Shown: positions 24,608-33,281, counted from the stretch's first letter. The stretch is 44,184 bases of DNA from Saprospiraceae bacterium (GCA_027488855.1 JAIYAV010000325.1:1-44184); one strand, 5' to 3'. The notes: generated from the letters alone by a model not told the origin. Numbers and translations are program-made.

Positions 24608-26425
24608 TTATTTAAATTGATAGCCGTTATTGTCAATTTTGCCCTGGCTGGCGGCAACTGCTTCTTCCGGAATCGGGAAGATGTAGCGCGCCACATTCGG
24701 AACGGGGCCGGCGTAGTAGGGCTCCCAGTCTTTGAGGACAAAATCGGAATAGGTCGCCTTGGTCGCATCATACATGGCTCTGGTAAAAGGAACCCTGGTC
24801 CAGGAGGCATCAGGGGTGCCGTTGATCCGGGAATTGGGATTCAGGACGACGAATTTCCCGGCATCGTTGCGCTTCCAGTACATGTAATCGGGCAGGTTGG
24901 CGTATTTGCCGGTACCAGCGAGGGCGTCATCCACGATTTGTTTGTGGAGGTTAACTGTTTCGAGCATCTTTTTGGAATAAATGCCCCAACGGATCAACTC
25001 GTATTTGCGGATCATTTCGCCGCCAAATTCCCATGCTCTTTCATCGACAATGGCGTTGAAAAATTCTTCTTTGGTTGCGGATCTGGAAGCTAGATAAGCG
25101 TCCACTTTTTCTGCCCAACGGTTGGACGCGAAGGCTCTTTGGCGCACCCGCTTAAAGGCTTCTTTCGCTGCTGCGGTAGGCCCGTTCAGTTCGTTTTCTG
25201 CTTCAGCGTACATCAATAGGACGTCGGCATAGCGCATCATCGGCCAGTTGATCCCGGTTCCTTTGGCGGAGTTTTGCCCTTGAGGATTGGTTAGGAAGTA
25301 GCGGCTCCATTTGCCTTGCGCAATGTTGGTGGCAGAAGACACAAATTCTTCCTGAAACTTGGTATTGACTCGGTACAAGGCACAAGTCACGTCCCGACGA
25401 ATATCGGTGGTATCGAAAGAACAATAGTAGCTGATCGGAACGGCCATGTAATTGTCCCCTGAACCATAAGCATGAGAAGCGGTGGCACCACCCTGAACCG
25501 TAATCCCGATGTTCCAACCCACATCACCATTGCCCAGTGCAAAGGGTACTTCAAAAAGAACATCCGAATTGACGGTGGTAATAAACTTGCTTTGGTTCAA
25601 AAAAACCTGGCGGTAATCCGCTGGTAACGGACGATCTTTCAACGAAATCAACTTGGCCGTGTAATCCTTGGCGATCTGATAATACGTTTTGTAATCCCCA
25701 TCTCTGGTCATGGTCATATCGGGCTTGAGGTAGTAGCCACCTCTTTGCAGTGCCAAGCGGGCAATCAGGCCCAGGGTAAACTCCCGGTTGACCTGTTCGG
25801 TCCGATACTGGCACTGGTCGGCCCAGAGCATTTTGTCTTCGATGGCTTTCAGGTCATCGATCAACTGGGTCAAAATGACGTTACGATTCTCGCGAGGCAG
25901 GAAAAAATCAACCCCTGCTTTGGGCGCTTGACGAACGTTGGGCACATCGCCGAAGTAGTAAATCAGCATGCTGTACCAGTAAGCCCGCAGGGTGTATACT
26001 TCACCCAACATGTTGTACATCAGTCGCTTGGTTTGTGCATCTGGCGACTCCAGAGTGCCACTGCTTTCGATTCCTTCGATGGCAATATTGGCATCGCGGA
26101 TGGAAGTATAGGCTGAATTCCAGAACTGACGCAGGTCGCCATTGGTGGACAATGCGTTCAGGTTCCAGATTTGGTAACGGTCGCTGGAGCTGGTCCAACC
26201 ACTCTGGCGCTCGATGTCGGTATTGCCCGTCATGTTGTTGGACAGGCGAGACCGGAATCCATCGGTGCCAAACTGTACATAGGCGGCGTTTACCCCTTTG
26301 CGGGCATCGTCCACGTTTGAAAATACATAGTTGCTGTCAAAGGTCGACAGTGAATCTGGCTCCAGAAAATCAGCACAAGAAGCCAGAGAAAGAAGCAATG
26401 CAAAAATGAATATATTCCTTTTCAT
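24608..26425 (-). CDS. SusD-like outer-membrane glycan-binding lipoprotein
   Basis: 605 residues. Lipobox LASC with Cys17, then ADFLEPDSLSTFDSN as in typical SusD N-termini. Helical TPR-like framework segments follow (NDLRQFW-type NGDLRQFWNSAYTSIRDANIAIEGI, MLGEVYTLRAYWYSMLIYYFGDVPNV), and the C-terminal RagB/SusD region includes MMRYADVLLMYAEAENELNG and IVDERAWEFGGEMIRKYELIRWG, ending YIFPIPEEAVAASQG...NNGYQFK. SusD caps its SusC partner and captures oligosaccharides, here most likely pectin fragments by context. It lies 22 nt after susC in the same transcript. Confidence 0.97.
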   Translation of the reverse strand: MKRNIFIFALLLSLASCADFLEPDSLSTFDSNYVFSNVDDARKGVNAAYVQFGTDGFRSRLSNNMTGNTDIERQSGWTSSSDRYQIWNLNALSTNGDLRQFWNSAYTSIRDANIAIEGIESSGTLESPDAQTKRLMYNMLGEVYTLRAYWYSMLIYYFGDVPNVRQAPKAGVDFFLPRENRNVILTQLIDDLKAIEDKMLWADQCQYRTEQVNREFTLGLIARLALQRGGYYLKPDMTMTRDGDYKTYYQIAKDYTAKLISLKDRPLPADYRQVFLNQSKFITTVNSDVLFEVPFALGNGDVGWNIGITVQGGATASHAYGSGDNYMAVPISYYCSFDTTDIRRDVTCALYRVNTKFQEEFVSSATNIAQGKWSRYFLTNPQGQNSAKGTGINWPMMRYADVLLMYAEAENELNGPTAAAKEAFKRVRQRAFASNRWAEKVDAYLASRSATKEEFFNAIVDERAWEFGGEMIRKYELIRWGIYSKKMLETVNLHKQIVDDALAGTGKYANLPDYMYWKRNDAGKFVVLNPNSRINGTPDASWTRVPFTRAMYDATKATYSDFVLKDWEPYYAGPVPNVARYIFPIPEEAVAASQGKIDNNGYQFK

Positions 26426-26447
26426 TTCATTCTACTTTTGTGGGTGA

Positions 26448-29400
26448 TTAAAAGTTGACGTTAACCCCGGCAGTATAAGCTCTGCTCCGTGGGAAGGAAG
26501 AATAATCGACACCAGGAGTAAGCTGATTGTAGCCACTGCGGCCGGTGCTCACCTCGGGGTCATAGCCACTGTACTTGGTCCAGAGCTTCAGGTTGCTGCC
26601 CGCGAGGTATACACGGACTTGACCGATCTTCAGTTTTGAAGTCAAAGCCTTGGGAAGGGTATAGCCAATATTGAGGTTGTTCAAACGGATGAAGGAACCA
26701 TCTTCTACCGCCCAGGAGTGAATCACAGCCTGTGCTACCCCGTAGCTGGCGTGTGACCAGATTTCCTTGTCTGCATTCATTTGAGCCAGTTGATTCAGGT
26801 CGGTGACTACCTGACCTGGAGTTCCGGTTACCGCGCCATCAAAGTCAATGTAGGTGAACCGTTTGTCGGAACTCATGGTGCTCAAGAGGTTGCCATAAGT
26901 AACCCGTCTGAATTGGTTGTACTGGATTTTACCGGTGTTGTAGATGTCGTTGCCCAGCGACCAATTGAAGAAAATGGCGGCATCAAAACCTTTGAAAGTA
27001 CCACTCAGGCCAAATCCCCCTTGTGCAACGGGGAGTGCATTGCCAATCACCTTACGGTCTTTGCTAGTGATTTGTCCGTCGCCGTCCAAGTCTTTCAATT
27101 TCAAAAAGCCGGGTCTGAGGCGGGTGTTGCCCACGGTTCCACCAGCGTTTGGAACGCCTTCTTTCAAGGTGTAGGTGCCCGTGCTTGCATTGTAACCTGC
27201 AAAATCGGAGGTTTGGTAAAAACCGTCGGTAACATAACCATAAATGTCACCCACTTTGCCTCCCACTACGATGTAATAATCGTCGCGGTCTTTCAGGTCG
27301 GTACTCGCCCAGTTGGATTGGAAAAAACGGGAGTTGGTTCCGTCGAGTGCATCAATTTTGGCTACGTTGTGGCCTACCGTGAAGTTGGCCGTCAGGACAT
27401 AATCCCGATGTTCCAAAACATTAACATTGAGTCCCAGTTCCACCCCTTTGTTGGAAGTGCTGCCAATGTTGTTCCACTGGGTGGTGAACCCGGTATTGGA
27501 TGGAATGGCAGATTGCAACAACAAGTCTTTGGTGGTATTGTAATAAAAGTCGAGGCTACCCGTGATTCTTGATTTGTAAAAACTGAAATCAAGACCAGCG
27601 TTGCGGTTGATGGTCGTTTCCCAAACCAGATTTGGGTTGTACAACGTTGAGCCGGAAGGCGTGTAGTACGGGTTGTCGAAGTTGCCAAAACCAGGCCCGC
27701 GCAGGGTTGAACCTACGAACAAAAGCTGGGTAGCCGTAGAGTTGATGCGGTCGTTACCCGTTTCGCCGTAGCTGAGGCGCAGTTTCAGTTCAGAGACGGC
27801 ATCAGAGTTTTTGAGAAAATCCTCCTCCGAAATCTTCCATCCCAAAGCAAAGGCCGGGAAAATACCCAAGCGGTTTTCCGCAGCAAATTTGCTGGAAGCA
27901 TCGGCTCTCACGGTAATCGTGGCCAGGTACTTGTTGTTGAAGCTGTAATCGAGGCGACCGAAACCAGATACCCGGTTTTCATCGGTGAAAATTTGGGTTT
28001 CCAGGCGGTCGGTACGGCCAAAAGTCATGTTGGCAAACAACTCTTCAGGTGTAATCGACAAGCGGAAGTCTTCGGAACGGATAAAGTCAGACTTGCCGCC
28101 ATTGGAATACACCTCGTGACCCAGCAAAATGTCCAAATTGTGCTTGGAGGCCAGGTTAAATTTGTAGTTGAGCGTATTCAGCCAGCGGTAAGAGTCAACA
28201 ATGGAAGTTCCTTTTTCACCCAAAGGCAGGTTGCCCCCGTTGTTGAAGGATTCCCCGGTGAGTGGCCCGTAGAAGCGCAGAATTTCATTGAATCCCTTGG
28301 AGGTAGTAACGGTCGACTTGATGTTCAAATTAGGGGTAATGTCGTATTTGAGCGCCCCATTGAGGATGTATTCGTTGTTGGTTCTTCTGCGCCAGTCTTG
28401 TTCGGCCAGTTTTACCGGGCTAACCAGACTGGAGATGAAGGTGGCAAAATCGTCGTTGGGATCGATTTCGTTCAGGTTCAATTCCAGTTCATCAGCCAAA
28501 CCATTGACCGGGCGGGTTTGTACGGCGTCCTTGACGTTCAACTGGGCATTGCCAGAAGTACCTGCACCGTTGGTTACGGTATTGGTGAGGCGGGCAGTAC
28601 CGGTGAAGGTTAACTTTTTGCCCAACTCTTGATCAATTTTAAAGTTGATCACATTGCGACGGTAATTGTTGTTGAGCAACAGACCTTCATCTTGGTTGTT
28701 CGAAAAGCTCAGCGCCATTTTGGTGGTTTTGGTGCCGCCGCTGATGTTGAGGTTGTGCGATTGTGAAGGCCGGGGCGCTCCAAAAAGCTCTTGCTGCCAA
28801 TCGGTAGGTTTTTTTTGTTTGTACAGTTCCAAGTCGTCGTAAACCCCAAAAAAGCGCTCAAAGGAGTTTAAGGCTGCGGTGGAGGAAAGCCTGGCGAACT
28901 CGTAATTGGCCAATACGAATTCGTAGGGGTCAAGCACCTCGTATTTGCGGTCAAAAGGTAGTGTTTTGGACTGGTAGAAAGCATTGTAACTGATTGATAC
29001 TTTACCTGCTTTAGGTGTTTTGGTGGTGATGACCACAACCCCGTTGGCGGCTTGTGCCCCATAAATAGCCGTAGCAGCTGCATCTTTCAATACGTTGATG
29101 CTTTCAATATCGGATGGCGCAATGCCCCGGATCGAGCTGACAATAAAACCATCTACCACATACAATGGTGAGTTGTCTTGCGTGATGGAGCCCCCGCCGC
29201 GCACCCGAATCACCACATCGGCATCGGGCGAACCATCGGTGGCGGTGACGTTCACCCCGGGGAGGCGGCCAGCCATGGCTTGAGCAACGTCAGCCACGGG
29301 GATTTTGGACAACTCCTTTGCCCCTAATGAAGCTACCGAGCCGGTCATGTCACTCCTTTTTACCGCTCCGTAGCCATAATTCACTACGACCACTTCGTCC

Positions 29401-29699
29401 AGGACTGAAGCGTCTTCCAGCAGTACTACATCGACGGTCGTTTTCCCTTCTACGGAAACTTGCTGGGTTTTAAAACCCGTAAAAGAGAATTCCAGAATGG
29501 CATTGTTTGGAACGGTTAAGGTGTAGGTGCCGTCAACATTGGTGGCAGTACCATTGGATGTTCCTTGTTGGATGACGCTGGTACCCGGTAACCCAGCACC
29601 AGAAGCGTCCGTTACTTTTCCTTTGACTACTATTTGTGCATTCAGAAAGCTGCAAAATAGCAGGAGAGAAAGGAATAATAGTCCTTGCTTTGTAGGCAT
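26448..29699 (-). CDS. SusC/RagA-family TonB-linked outer-membrane oligosaccharide transporter
   Basis: 1083 residues from the ATG at 29699 (the frame is open to 29771, but the signal peptide QGLLFLSLLLFCSFLNAQ begins here). Domain order is a carboxypeptidase-regulatory-like domain (~23-105), a plug with DEVVVVNYGYGAVKRSDMTG and RVRGGGSITQDNSPLYVVDG, and the SusC signature DAAATAIYGAQAANGVVVIT. The ~850-residue beta-barrel ends in Phe (NVNF). With SusD it imports oligogalacturonides using TonB energy. It is first in the right operon, and a copy of the locus operator lies about 300 nt upstream of its ATG. No anti-sigma/sigma pair is seen, so control is likely through the LacI-type protein. Confidence 0.97.
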   Translation of the reverse strand: MPTKQGLLFLSLLLFCSFLNAQIVVKGKVTDASGAGLPGTSVIQQGTSNGTATNVDGTYTLTVPNNAILEFSFTGFKTQQVSVEGKTTVDVVLLEDASVLDEVVVVNYGYGAVKRSDMTGSVASLGAKELSKIPVADVAQAMAGRLPGVNVTATDGSPDADVVIRVRGGGSITQDNSPLYVVDGFIVSSIRGIAPSDIESINVLKDAAATAIYGAQAANGVVVITTKTPKAGKVSISYNAFYQSKTLPFDRKYEVLDPYEFVLANYEFARLSSTAALNSFERFFGVYDDLELYKQKKPTDWQQELFGAPRPSQSHNLNISGGTKTTKMALSFSNNQDEGLLLNNNYRRNVINFKIDQELGKKLTFTGTARLTNTVTNGAGTSGNAQLNVKDAVQTRPVNGLADELELNLNEIDPNDDFATFISSLVSPVKLAEQDWRRRTNNEYILNGALKYDITPNLNIKSTVTTSKGFNEILRFYGPLTGESFNNGGNLPLGEKGTSIVDSYRWLNTLNYKFNLASKHNLDILLGHEVYSNGGKSDFIRSEDFRLSITPEELFANMTFGRTDRLETQIFTDENRVSGFGRLDYSFNNKYLATITVRADASSKFAAENRLGIFPAFALGWKISEEDFLKNSDAVSELKLRLSYGETGNDRINSTATQLLFVGSTLRGPGFGNFDNPYYTPSGSTLYNPNLVWETTINRNAGLDFSFYKSRITGSLDFYYNTTKDLLLQSAIPSNTGFTTQWNNIGSTSNKGVELGLNVNVLEHRDYVLTANFTVGHNVAKIDALDGTNSRFFQSNWASTDLKDRDDYYIVVGGKVGDIYGYVTDGFYQTSDFAGYNASTGTYTLKEGVPNAGGTVGNTRLRPGFLKLKDLDGDGQITSKDRKVIGNALPVAQGGFGLSGTFKGFDAAIFFNWSLGNDIYNTGKIQYNQFRRVTYGNLLSTMSSDKRFTYIDFDGAVTGTPGQVVTDLNQLAQMNADKEIWSHASYGVAQAVIHSWAVEDGSFIRLNNLNIGYTLPKALTSKLKIGQVRVYLAGSNLKLWTKYSGYDPEVSTGRSGYNQLTPGVDYSSFPRSRAYTAGVNVNF

Positions 29700-30170
29700 T
29701 TTTGTAGAATTTAAATCTATACCAATGAAAATTTGTGAAATTTCAAGTGCAAAAATCAAGCTCTGGAGCACTTTAAATGCCCCTTACCGCTGGCCAGACT
29801 TCCACAGAAGCCAAGCTCGGCAACAGCTTTTTTTTACATCAAAATCATAGATTGCCTGACCAAAAAATTGATCCGGTTTTAAAATAAAAAAAGAGTCAAA
29901 TGGGCTTTGACCAAAAAAAAGAGTAGTTATTAGGTCTTATCGCAGTACGATATTAGGTTTTTATCTTTCTTCGTGTCTCAAGAGTGGATATTTTTTTTAC
30001 GCAAACGTTATCGGGAACGTTCCCAGGATTGTTTTTGAGAAGTGGGGGGAGGGAAATCAGGTGGGCTGAGGTTGGTGGGGGAAAGTGATTTGTTTTTGAA
30101 ATCGGTTGAAGCGTTGAGGGGCTGAGCCTATTTGGCAGCGGAGAAAAAGCGGCGAATAAGCGTTGAGATT
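29700..30170. other. 471-nt regulatory gap upstream of susC
   Basis: No gene is supported on either strand. It contains the operator at 30001-30021, AT-rich runs at 29880-29920, and a G-rich stretch at 30043-30090. No well-spaced TTTG/TAnnTTTG promoter pair was found, so the start of the susC transcript is unclear. Confidence 0.6.
30001..30021. promoter_or_regulatory. Second copy of the pectin-locus operator, upstream of susC
   Basis: AAACGTT-N6-AACGTT with the same ATCGGG spacer as the kduD site. In all 24 nt (29998-30021) are identical to 15019-15042, and the upstream T-run is also similar. The right arm continues CCC rather than TGC, so the outer symmetry is weaker. It supports joint control of both operons. 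Confidence 0.75.
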
Positions 30171-30782
30171 TTAGCGGGGATATATCGTCCTTAAATTTAT
30201 CATATCCGGAAAACGACGATTCATATCCCTCAATTTAAACACTTGCTCTTCATTGATGATTTTGATGGTTTGAACAGCACTTAATAAGGCTTGTTGTCGT
30301 TCCACCTCATTCAGCATAAAAGGGCTATCCGCGATTTTATTTTCTAAATCTGCATCAGAAGGATCGAGGTCCAAATACTCTTGAATAAACATATCCACAG
30401 TTGCAATAGCTTGTTCTATCACTGTTTCCAGTTCTTGCAAGTCAACATCATGTAACAAGCGGAGAAGTGCATAACAGGCGATACAAAAATCAAAAGCATA
30501 CGATGCGGCGCCTTCTTCTTCATCCAGGTCGGGAGTTAGTGCTTCGATTTGTTCCAAAAAACCGTGCAATGAAATTTTTTTAGTATCCGGGAAGGCTATG
30601 ATGTAATCGAAACAAGTATTTAAAATTGTAGTGGCAGCTTCGATCTTTTCTTTTTCTTGGGAAAAATAATAATCGAAATTCGCCTGCATTTTTTCAACCA
30701 GCAAGCAAGCGAATAAACATTGTTGAGGAAAGGTTAGATGCAATGTTCTATTGACTATCTGTTTGACTATTTTCATTTTCAC
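30171..30782 (-). CDS. DUF416-family protein
   Basis: A 203-residue, mostly helical, acidic cytoplasmic protein. The N-terminal region LTFPQQCLFACLLVEKMQANFDYYF and the later CIACYALLRLLHDVD fit the DUF416 (YjaG-like) pattern of helices around a conserved F-x-x-x-L-x-E/K-R start. Function is unknown. Its start is 6 nt after the xisI stop, so it is almost certainly translated from the same message. Alternative starts (second ATG two codons in) make little difference. The long AT-rich gap after it separates it from susC. Confidence 0.7.
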   Translation of the reverse strand: MKMKIVKQIVNRTLHLTFPQQCLFACLLVEKMQANFDYYFSQEKEKIEAATTILNTCFDYIIAFPDTKKISLHGFLEQIEALTPDLDEEEGAASYAFDFCIACYALLRLLHDVDLQELETVIEQAIATVDMFIQEYLDLDPSDADLENKIADSPFMLNEVERQQALLSAVQTIKIINEEQVFKLRDMNRRFPDMINLRTIYPR

Positions 30783-30788
30783 CCAAAA

Positions 30789-31130
30789 CTACGCCACCGC
30801 AAACTCCGACATCCCTCTCACATCCGCCGGATGAAAACCAATTACAATCTCAGACTTAGCTATCCCCATTTGTTCCAATCTGCTGATGATATCGTAATCT
30901 GTATTGTTTTCTTGTAGCCATATTTTACCTCCTTTGATGTCAAAATGTAGAATGCAGAAGTATACCCGTCGTCCATTTTCCCAGCCAAGTGACAAGAGTT
31001 GGTAATGGTCGCGTTCGGTATCGAATGAGACGTATTCTTCTAAGTTTGGGTTCTCTCGATGTGATCCAGCAGCGAGGCCTTCATTGAGCAATTGAATAAT
31101 CGCATCGCGATATTTTACCATTTTTTCCAT
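30789..31130 (-). CDS. xisI: XisI-family protein (fdxN-element excision-controlling factor homologue)
   Basis: 113 residues with the distinctive XisI core: YRDAIIQLL, FDTERDHYQLLSLGWENGRRVYFC, ILHFDIKGGKIWLQENNTDYDI and the ending GIAKSEIVIGFHPADVRG..FAVA. In heterocystous cyanobacteria XisI and XisH are required for excision of the fdxN element by XisF; the biochemical role is not known, and copies are frequent outside that setting. The usual partner gene xisH is not beside it. Instead it lies 34 nt after an HNH nuclease gene and 6 nt before a DUF416 gene. M4 is an alternative start. Confidence 0.88.
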   Translation of the reverse strand: MEKMVKYRDAIIQLLNEGLAAGSHRENPNLEEYVSFDTERDHYQLLSLGWENGRRVYFCILHFDIKGGKIWLQENNTDYDIISRLEQMGIAKSEIVIGFHPADVRGMSEFAVA

Positions 31131-31164
31131 AGCCTATTGAGTGTGACTTTCAAATACTGTCAAC

Positions 31165-31578
31165 TTAAACACTTGGCGGATGCACCCCAGCCTCGCTCAA
31201 TACCCTTCGTAAATTCAACAACCCTTCCCGATTCAATTTTAAACGTCCAATTGTTGCTCTACCTTTTGCTGTAAGTCCTATTAGATGTGTGGTATCTTCG
31301 CTCCATCTAAAGTGATCGCCCCACGTATCCTGGCGAGGATGGAACAAATCTACCATTTCTTCGGAGATCAGGTCTATTGCAGTAGTTGCTGTGAATTTGT
31401 GGAAATTACATCCAAGACACGACCATGCAAGATTGTCCAATTCATCTTTTCCTCCCTTAACACTGGGAATAATATGTTCCGCAGAAAAGGGGTCATGCGA
31501 TAAGGATTCCTGAGCGAAACAATATTCACAACAGGAATTCGCGCGTCGGCGAACCTTACTCCTCAAAGCCTCTGTCAT
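31165..31578 (-). CDS. HNH endonuclease
   Basis: A 137-residue small nuclease with a textbook HNH/zinc motif: Cys17/Cys20 (CCEYC), EHIIPSVKGG with His35, Asn49 (DNLAWSC), Cys54/Cys57 (SCLGC) and His60. The C-terminal half (HFRWSEDTTHLIGLTAKGRATI, then LNLRRVLSEAG) resembles the tails of free-standing cyanobacterial and Bacteroidota HNH proteins of this size. It overlaps the preceding ribbon-helix-helix-like gene by 4 nt, which implies coupled translation. It could act as a homing-type, defence or toxin nuclease; the sequence does not settle this. Confidence 0.9.
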   Translation of the reverse strand: MTEALRSKVRRRANSCCEYCFAQESLSHDPFSAEHIIPSVKGGKDELDNLAWSCLGCNFHKFTATTAIDLISEEMVDLFHPRQDTWGDHFRWSEDTTHLIGLTAKGRATIGRLKLNREGLLNLRRVLSEAGVHPPSV

Positions 31579-31976
31579 GCCACTTTGCGCTTAAGCCCCA
31601 ATTCAAGCACTACATCCTCCAATGATTGGTTGCGTAACTTGGAAAGCTCAATCACGTATTTTATCCGTTCGGCATGCGCAATCTCTATTACATCATTCAA
31701 CGCTAAGAGCTTTTCGTGCTCCGCATCTGTAATCTGATCGGATTTGAATAAGGCGCTTAGTCGGTAATATTCTTCCAAGTCTTGAGGTGCAACATTGAGT
31801 TGGATTTTTTCAAGCAGTTGGGTTTCAGTGGATTCTTTAGGTTGTTCCGTAAACTTATCGGTGGGAATCGATGACAATAGTTCTGAGATATAGCTTTCAA
31901 GTGCTACACCCTGCATTTCAGCTTGTTTGCGTAGTGCACGTTCCACAGAAATGGGTAACTCAATGGTTAAAGACAT
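31575..31976 (-). CDS. Ribbon-helix-helix-like protein, possible antitoxin or regulator
   Basis: 133 residues. The N-terminus MSLTIELPISVERALRKQAEMQGVALESYISELL has the strand-helix-helix pattern of Arc/CopG-type DNA-binding proteins. The remainder is helical, with EIAHAERIKYVIELSKLRNQSLEDVVLELGL near the end. No named family beyond the fold is claimed. It heads the four-gene minus-strand set and overlaps the HNH gene by 4 nt; a small DNA-binding protein before a nuclease is a common antitoxin or immunity-regulator arrangement (inference). A possible promoter lies 22 nt upstream. Confidence 0.7.
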   Translation of the reverse strand: MSLTIELPISVERALRKQAEMQGVALESYISELLSSIPTDKFTEQPKESTETQLLEKIQLNVAPQDLEEYYRLSALFKSDQITDAEHEKLLALNDVIEIAHAERIKYVIELSKLRNQSLEDVVLELGLKRKVA

Positions 31977-31997
31977 GTGCTATTGTTTATTGTCTTA

Positions 31998-32028
31998 CAA
32001 AATAAACCTATTTCTCCGGGAAATGCAA
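31998..32028 (-). promoter_or_regulatory. Possible promoter of the RHH-HNH-xisI-DUF416 cluster
   Basis: On the minus strand, TTG (32028-32026), a 20-nt spacer and TTATTTTG (32005-31998) resemble the Bacteroidota TTTG-N19-21-TAnnTTTG arrangement with one mismatch in the -7 box. The ATG follows 22 nt later. Confidence 0.3.
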
Positions 32029-32051
32029 GCCCGCAATTTGCATCAAATTCC

Positions 32052-32312
32052 TCACCTAACCCAAAACCTCGGCTTCACCTTTGTCCGATACGCACTTTCT
32101 CTACAAGCTACACAATCTATCGAAGGAGCAGGAAGAGGAATTTGGCCACAGGTGAAATACCCAGGTTTAGAGGTATTGATACGGGAAATAAAAAAGCCCC
32201 CTTCTTCCAAATCTGATACTTCAAACAACCCATAAACAACTTGAGCTGAATCACTCACACAGGTCAAATTGCCCCGTATAGCTGCCGGTGCGGTAACAAA
32301 AAAGGCTCCCAT
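32052..32312 (-). pseudogene. Out-of-frame C-terminal remainder of the DUF4249 gene
   Basis: In the neighbouring minus-strand frame the sequence continues as VTAPAAIRGNLTC, ...VVYGLFEVSD and ...SIDCVACRESAYRTKVKPRFW. This is the usual end of DUF4249 proteins: the P-x-P-I-R-G-N segment, Y-G-x-F and C-x-x-C, then a closing P-x-F-W. Removing one A/T from the run 32298-32303 would join it to the upstream part, giving about 364 residues, a normal DUF4249 length. It is therefore most likely the severed end of the same gene. Confidence 0.75.
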
Positions 32313-33147
32313 TATTGCTGGTCAATTGGTCCACTGTTCGCCAATAATTGTAAGCTTCTTTGGAGATGGAACGTTGCTGGATTTCGATGTAATAATCTCT
32401 TGGACAATACGGAATCCTGGTAATTGGATGGCGGGTGATGACCTTGCCATTGGTTAGTACATCTGAATAAATATTAGTACAATTGATATAACATCGGTAA
32501 ATATCCCAACAAGGTTCACAGCAGGGAATACCAAGTAAGGTGCTATAATTTATACCAGGCAAGGCTCCATCGTATTGAAAACAATAGGAAATTTGCTCGT
32601 AATGAACCCAGTCCCAACGGTAAAAATCTCCTTTCGCAGTCGGGTCATCCACATCGAGCAGCACCTTAAATCCTTTCACCACCGTTCCAAGGCGTGAATC
32701 ATCCACAATGATTTCTTCCCTGTACACTTTTTTGATGGGGGGTACTTCCCGCAGGGTTTGGGGCAGGGATTCAATCTTTCGTTGATCGGGCGTTAAAACG
32801 TGGAGCACATAAGTTTTCCCGGGCTCTCCAACAAAGTCTTTGTCCAAAGGAATATAGTAACCAATGCGAGTGGGGTCGGGTTTGAAATTTTGTCTAAGTC
32901 CCAGGTTATCGATAATCCAGACCTGGGCGTCAAGAATGGGATAATTGAGTCCTCTTGTGGTATAAGGTGCCAGGCGCTGTATTCTTACCTCCTGCTTGCC
33001 CTTAGTTGTATTCAGGTAGGCCGAAATAGTGATCCCTTCATCGAGGGTAGGTAGTTCTATATCCACAGGTTTAGTACAGGCAAACAGCCCAAACATCAGC
33101 AATACATTCAAGCCAGGCCAAAGAGGTGCCAATACTTTGTAATTCAT
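32251..33147 (-). CDS. DUF4249 lipoprotein, truncated by a probable frameshift
   Basis: 298 residues as read. The lipobox LFAC gives Cys24. The domain begins DIELPTLDEGITISAYLNT and contains YPILDAQVWIIDN, GKTYVLHVLTPDQRKI and YWRTVDQLTSNNGSLF, characteristic of DUF4249 proteins, which in Bacteroidota usually accompany TonB receptors. The last 15 residues (after SLF) do not fit the family, while the correct ending lies in another frame (32052-32312), pointing to a +1 event at a six-base homopolymer. It could be sequencing error, true loss, or a switchable tract. No TonB receptor is adjacent. Its leader has three tandem repeats and a promoter-like pair. Confidence 0.82.
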   Translation of the reverse strand: MNYKVLAPLWPGLNVLLMFGLFACTKPVDIELPTLDEGITISAYLNTTKGKQEVRIQRLAPYTTRGLNYPILDAQVWIIDNLGLRQNFKPDPTRIGYYIPLDKDFVGEPGKTYVLHVLTPDQRKIESLPQTLREVPPIKKVYREEIIVDDSRLGTVVKGFKVLLDVDDPTAKGDFYRWDWVHYEQISYCFQYDGALPGINYSTLLGIPCCEPCWDIYRCYINCTNIYSDVLTNGKVITRHPITRIPYCPRDYYIEIQQRSISKEAYNYWRTVDQLTSNNGSLFCYRTGSYTGQFDLCE

Positions 33148-33196
33148 GCCCCTAAAATTGTTTGTAATATAGGTCTTATCTTTCTGAATCTTCGAT

Positions 33197-33281
33197 TTAC
33201 ATTTTTAGACAGATAAAATCCAAACTATATTACATTTTTATGCAGATGATTTTTGGTTTTCTTACATTTTTACACAGATAA
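33197..33281. repeat. Three tandem ~32-nt repeats in the DUF4249 leader
   Basis: TTACATTTTTAnnCAGATRA starts at 33197, 33230 and 33262. On the minus (coding) strand each copy contains ATG directly followed by TAA. They lie between the predicted promoter at 33330-33360 and the DUF4249 ATG at 33147. The rest of 33148-33376 has nothing else recognised. Confidence 0.8.

Noticed and set aside
30789-31130. XisI as evidence of an integrated excisable element with XisF/XisH
   Set aside because: No recombinase, XisH or attachment-site repeats were seen; XisI homologues often occur without them.
33197-33281. CRISPR array
   Set aside because: Only three AT-rich imperfect copies at 32-33 nt spacing, with no distinct spacers and no cas genes.
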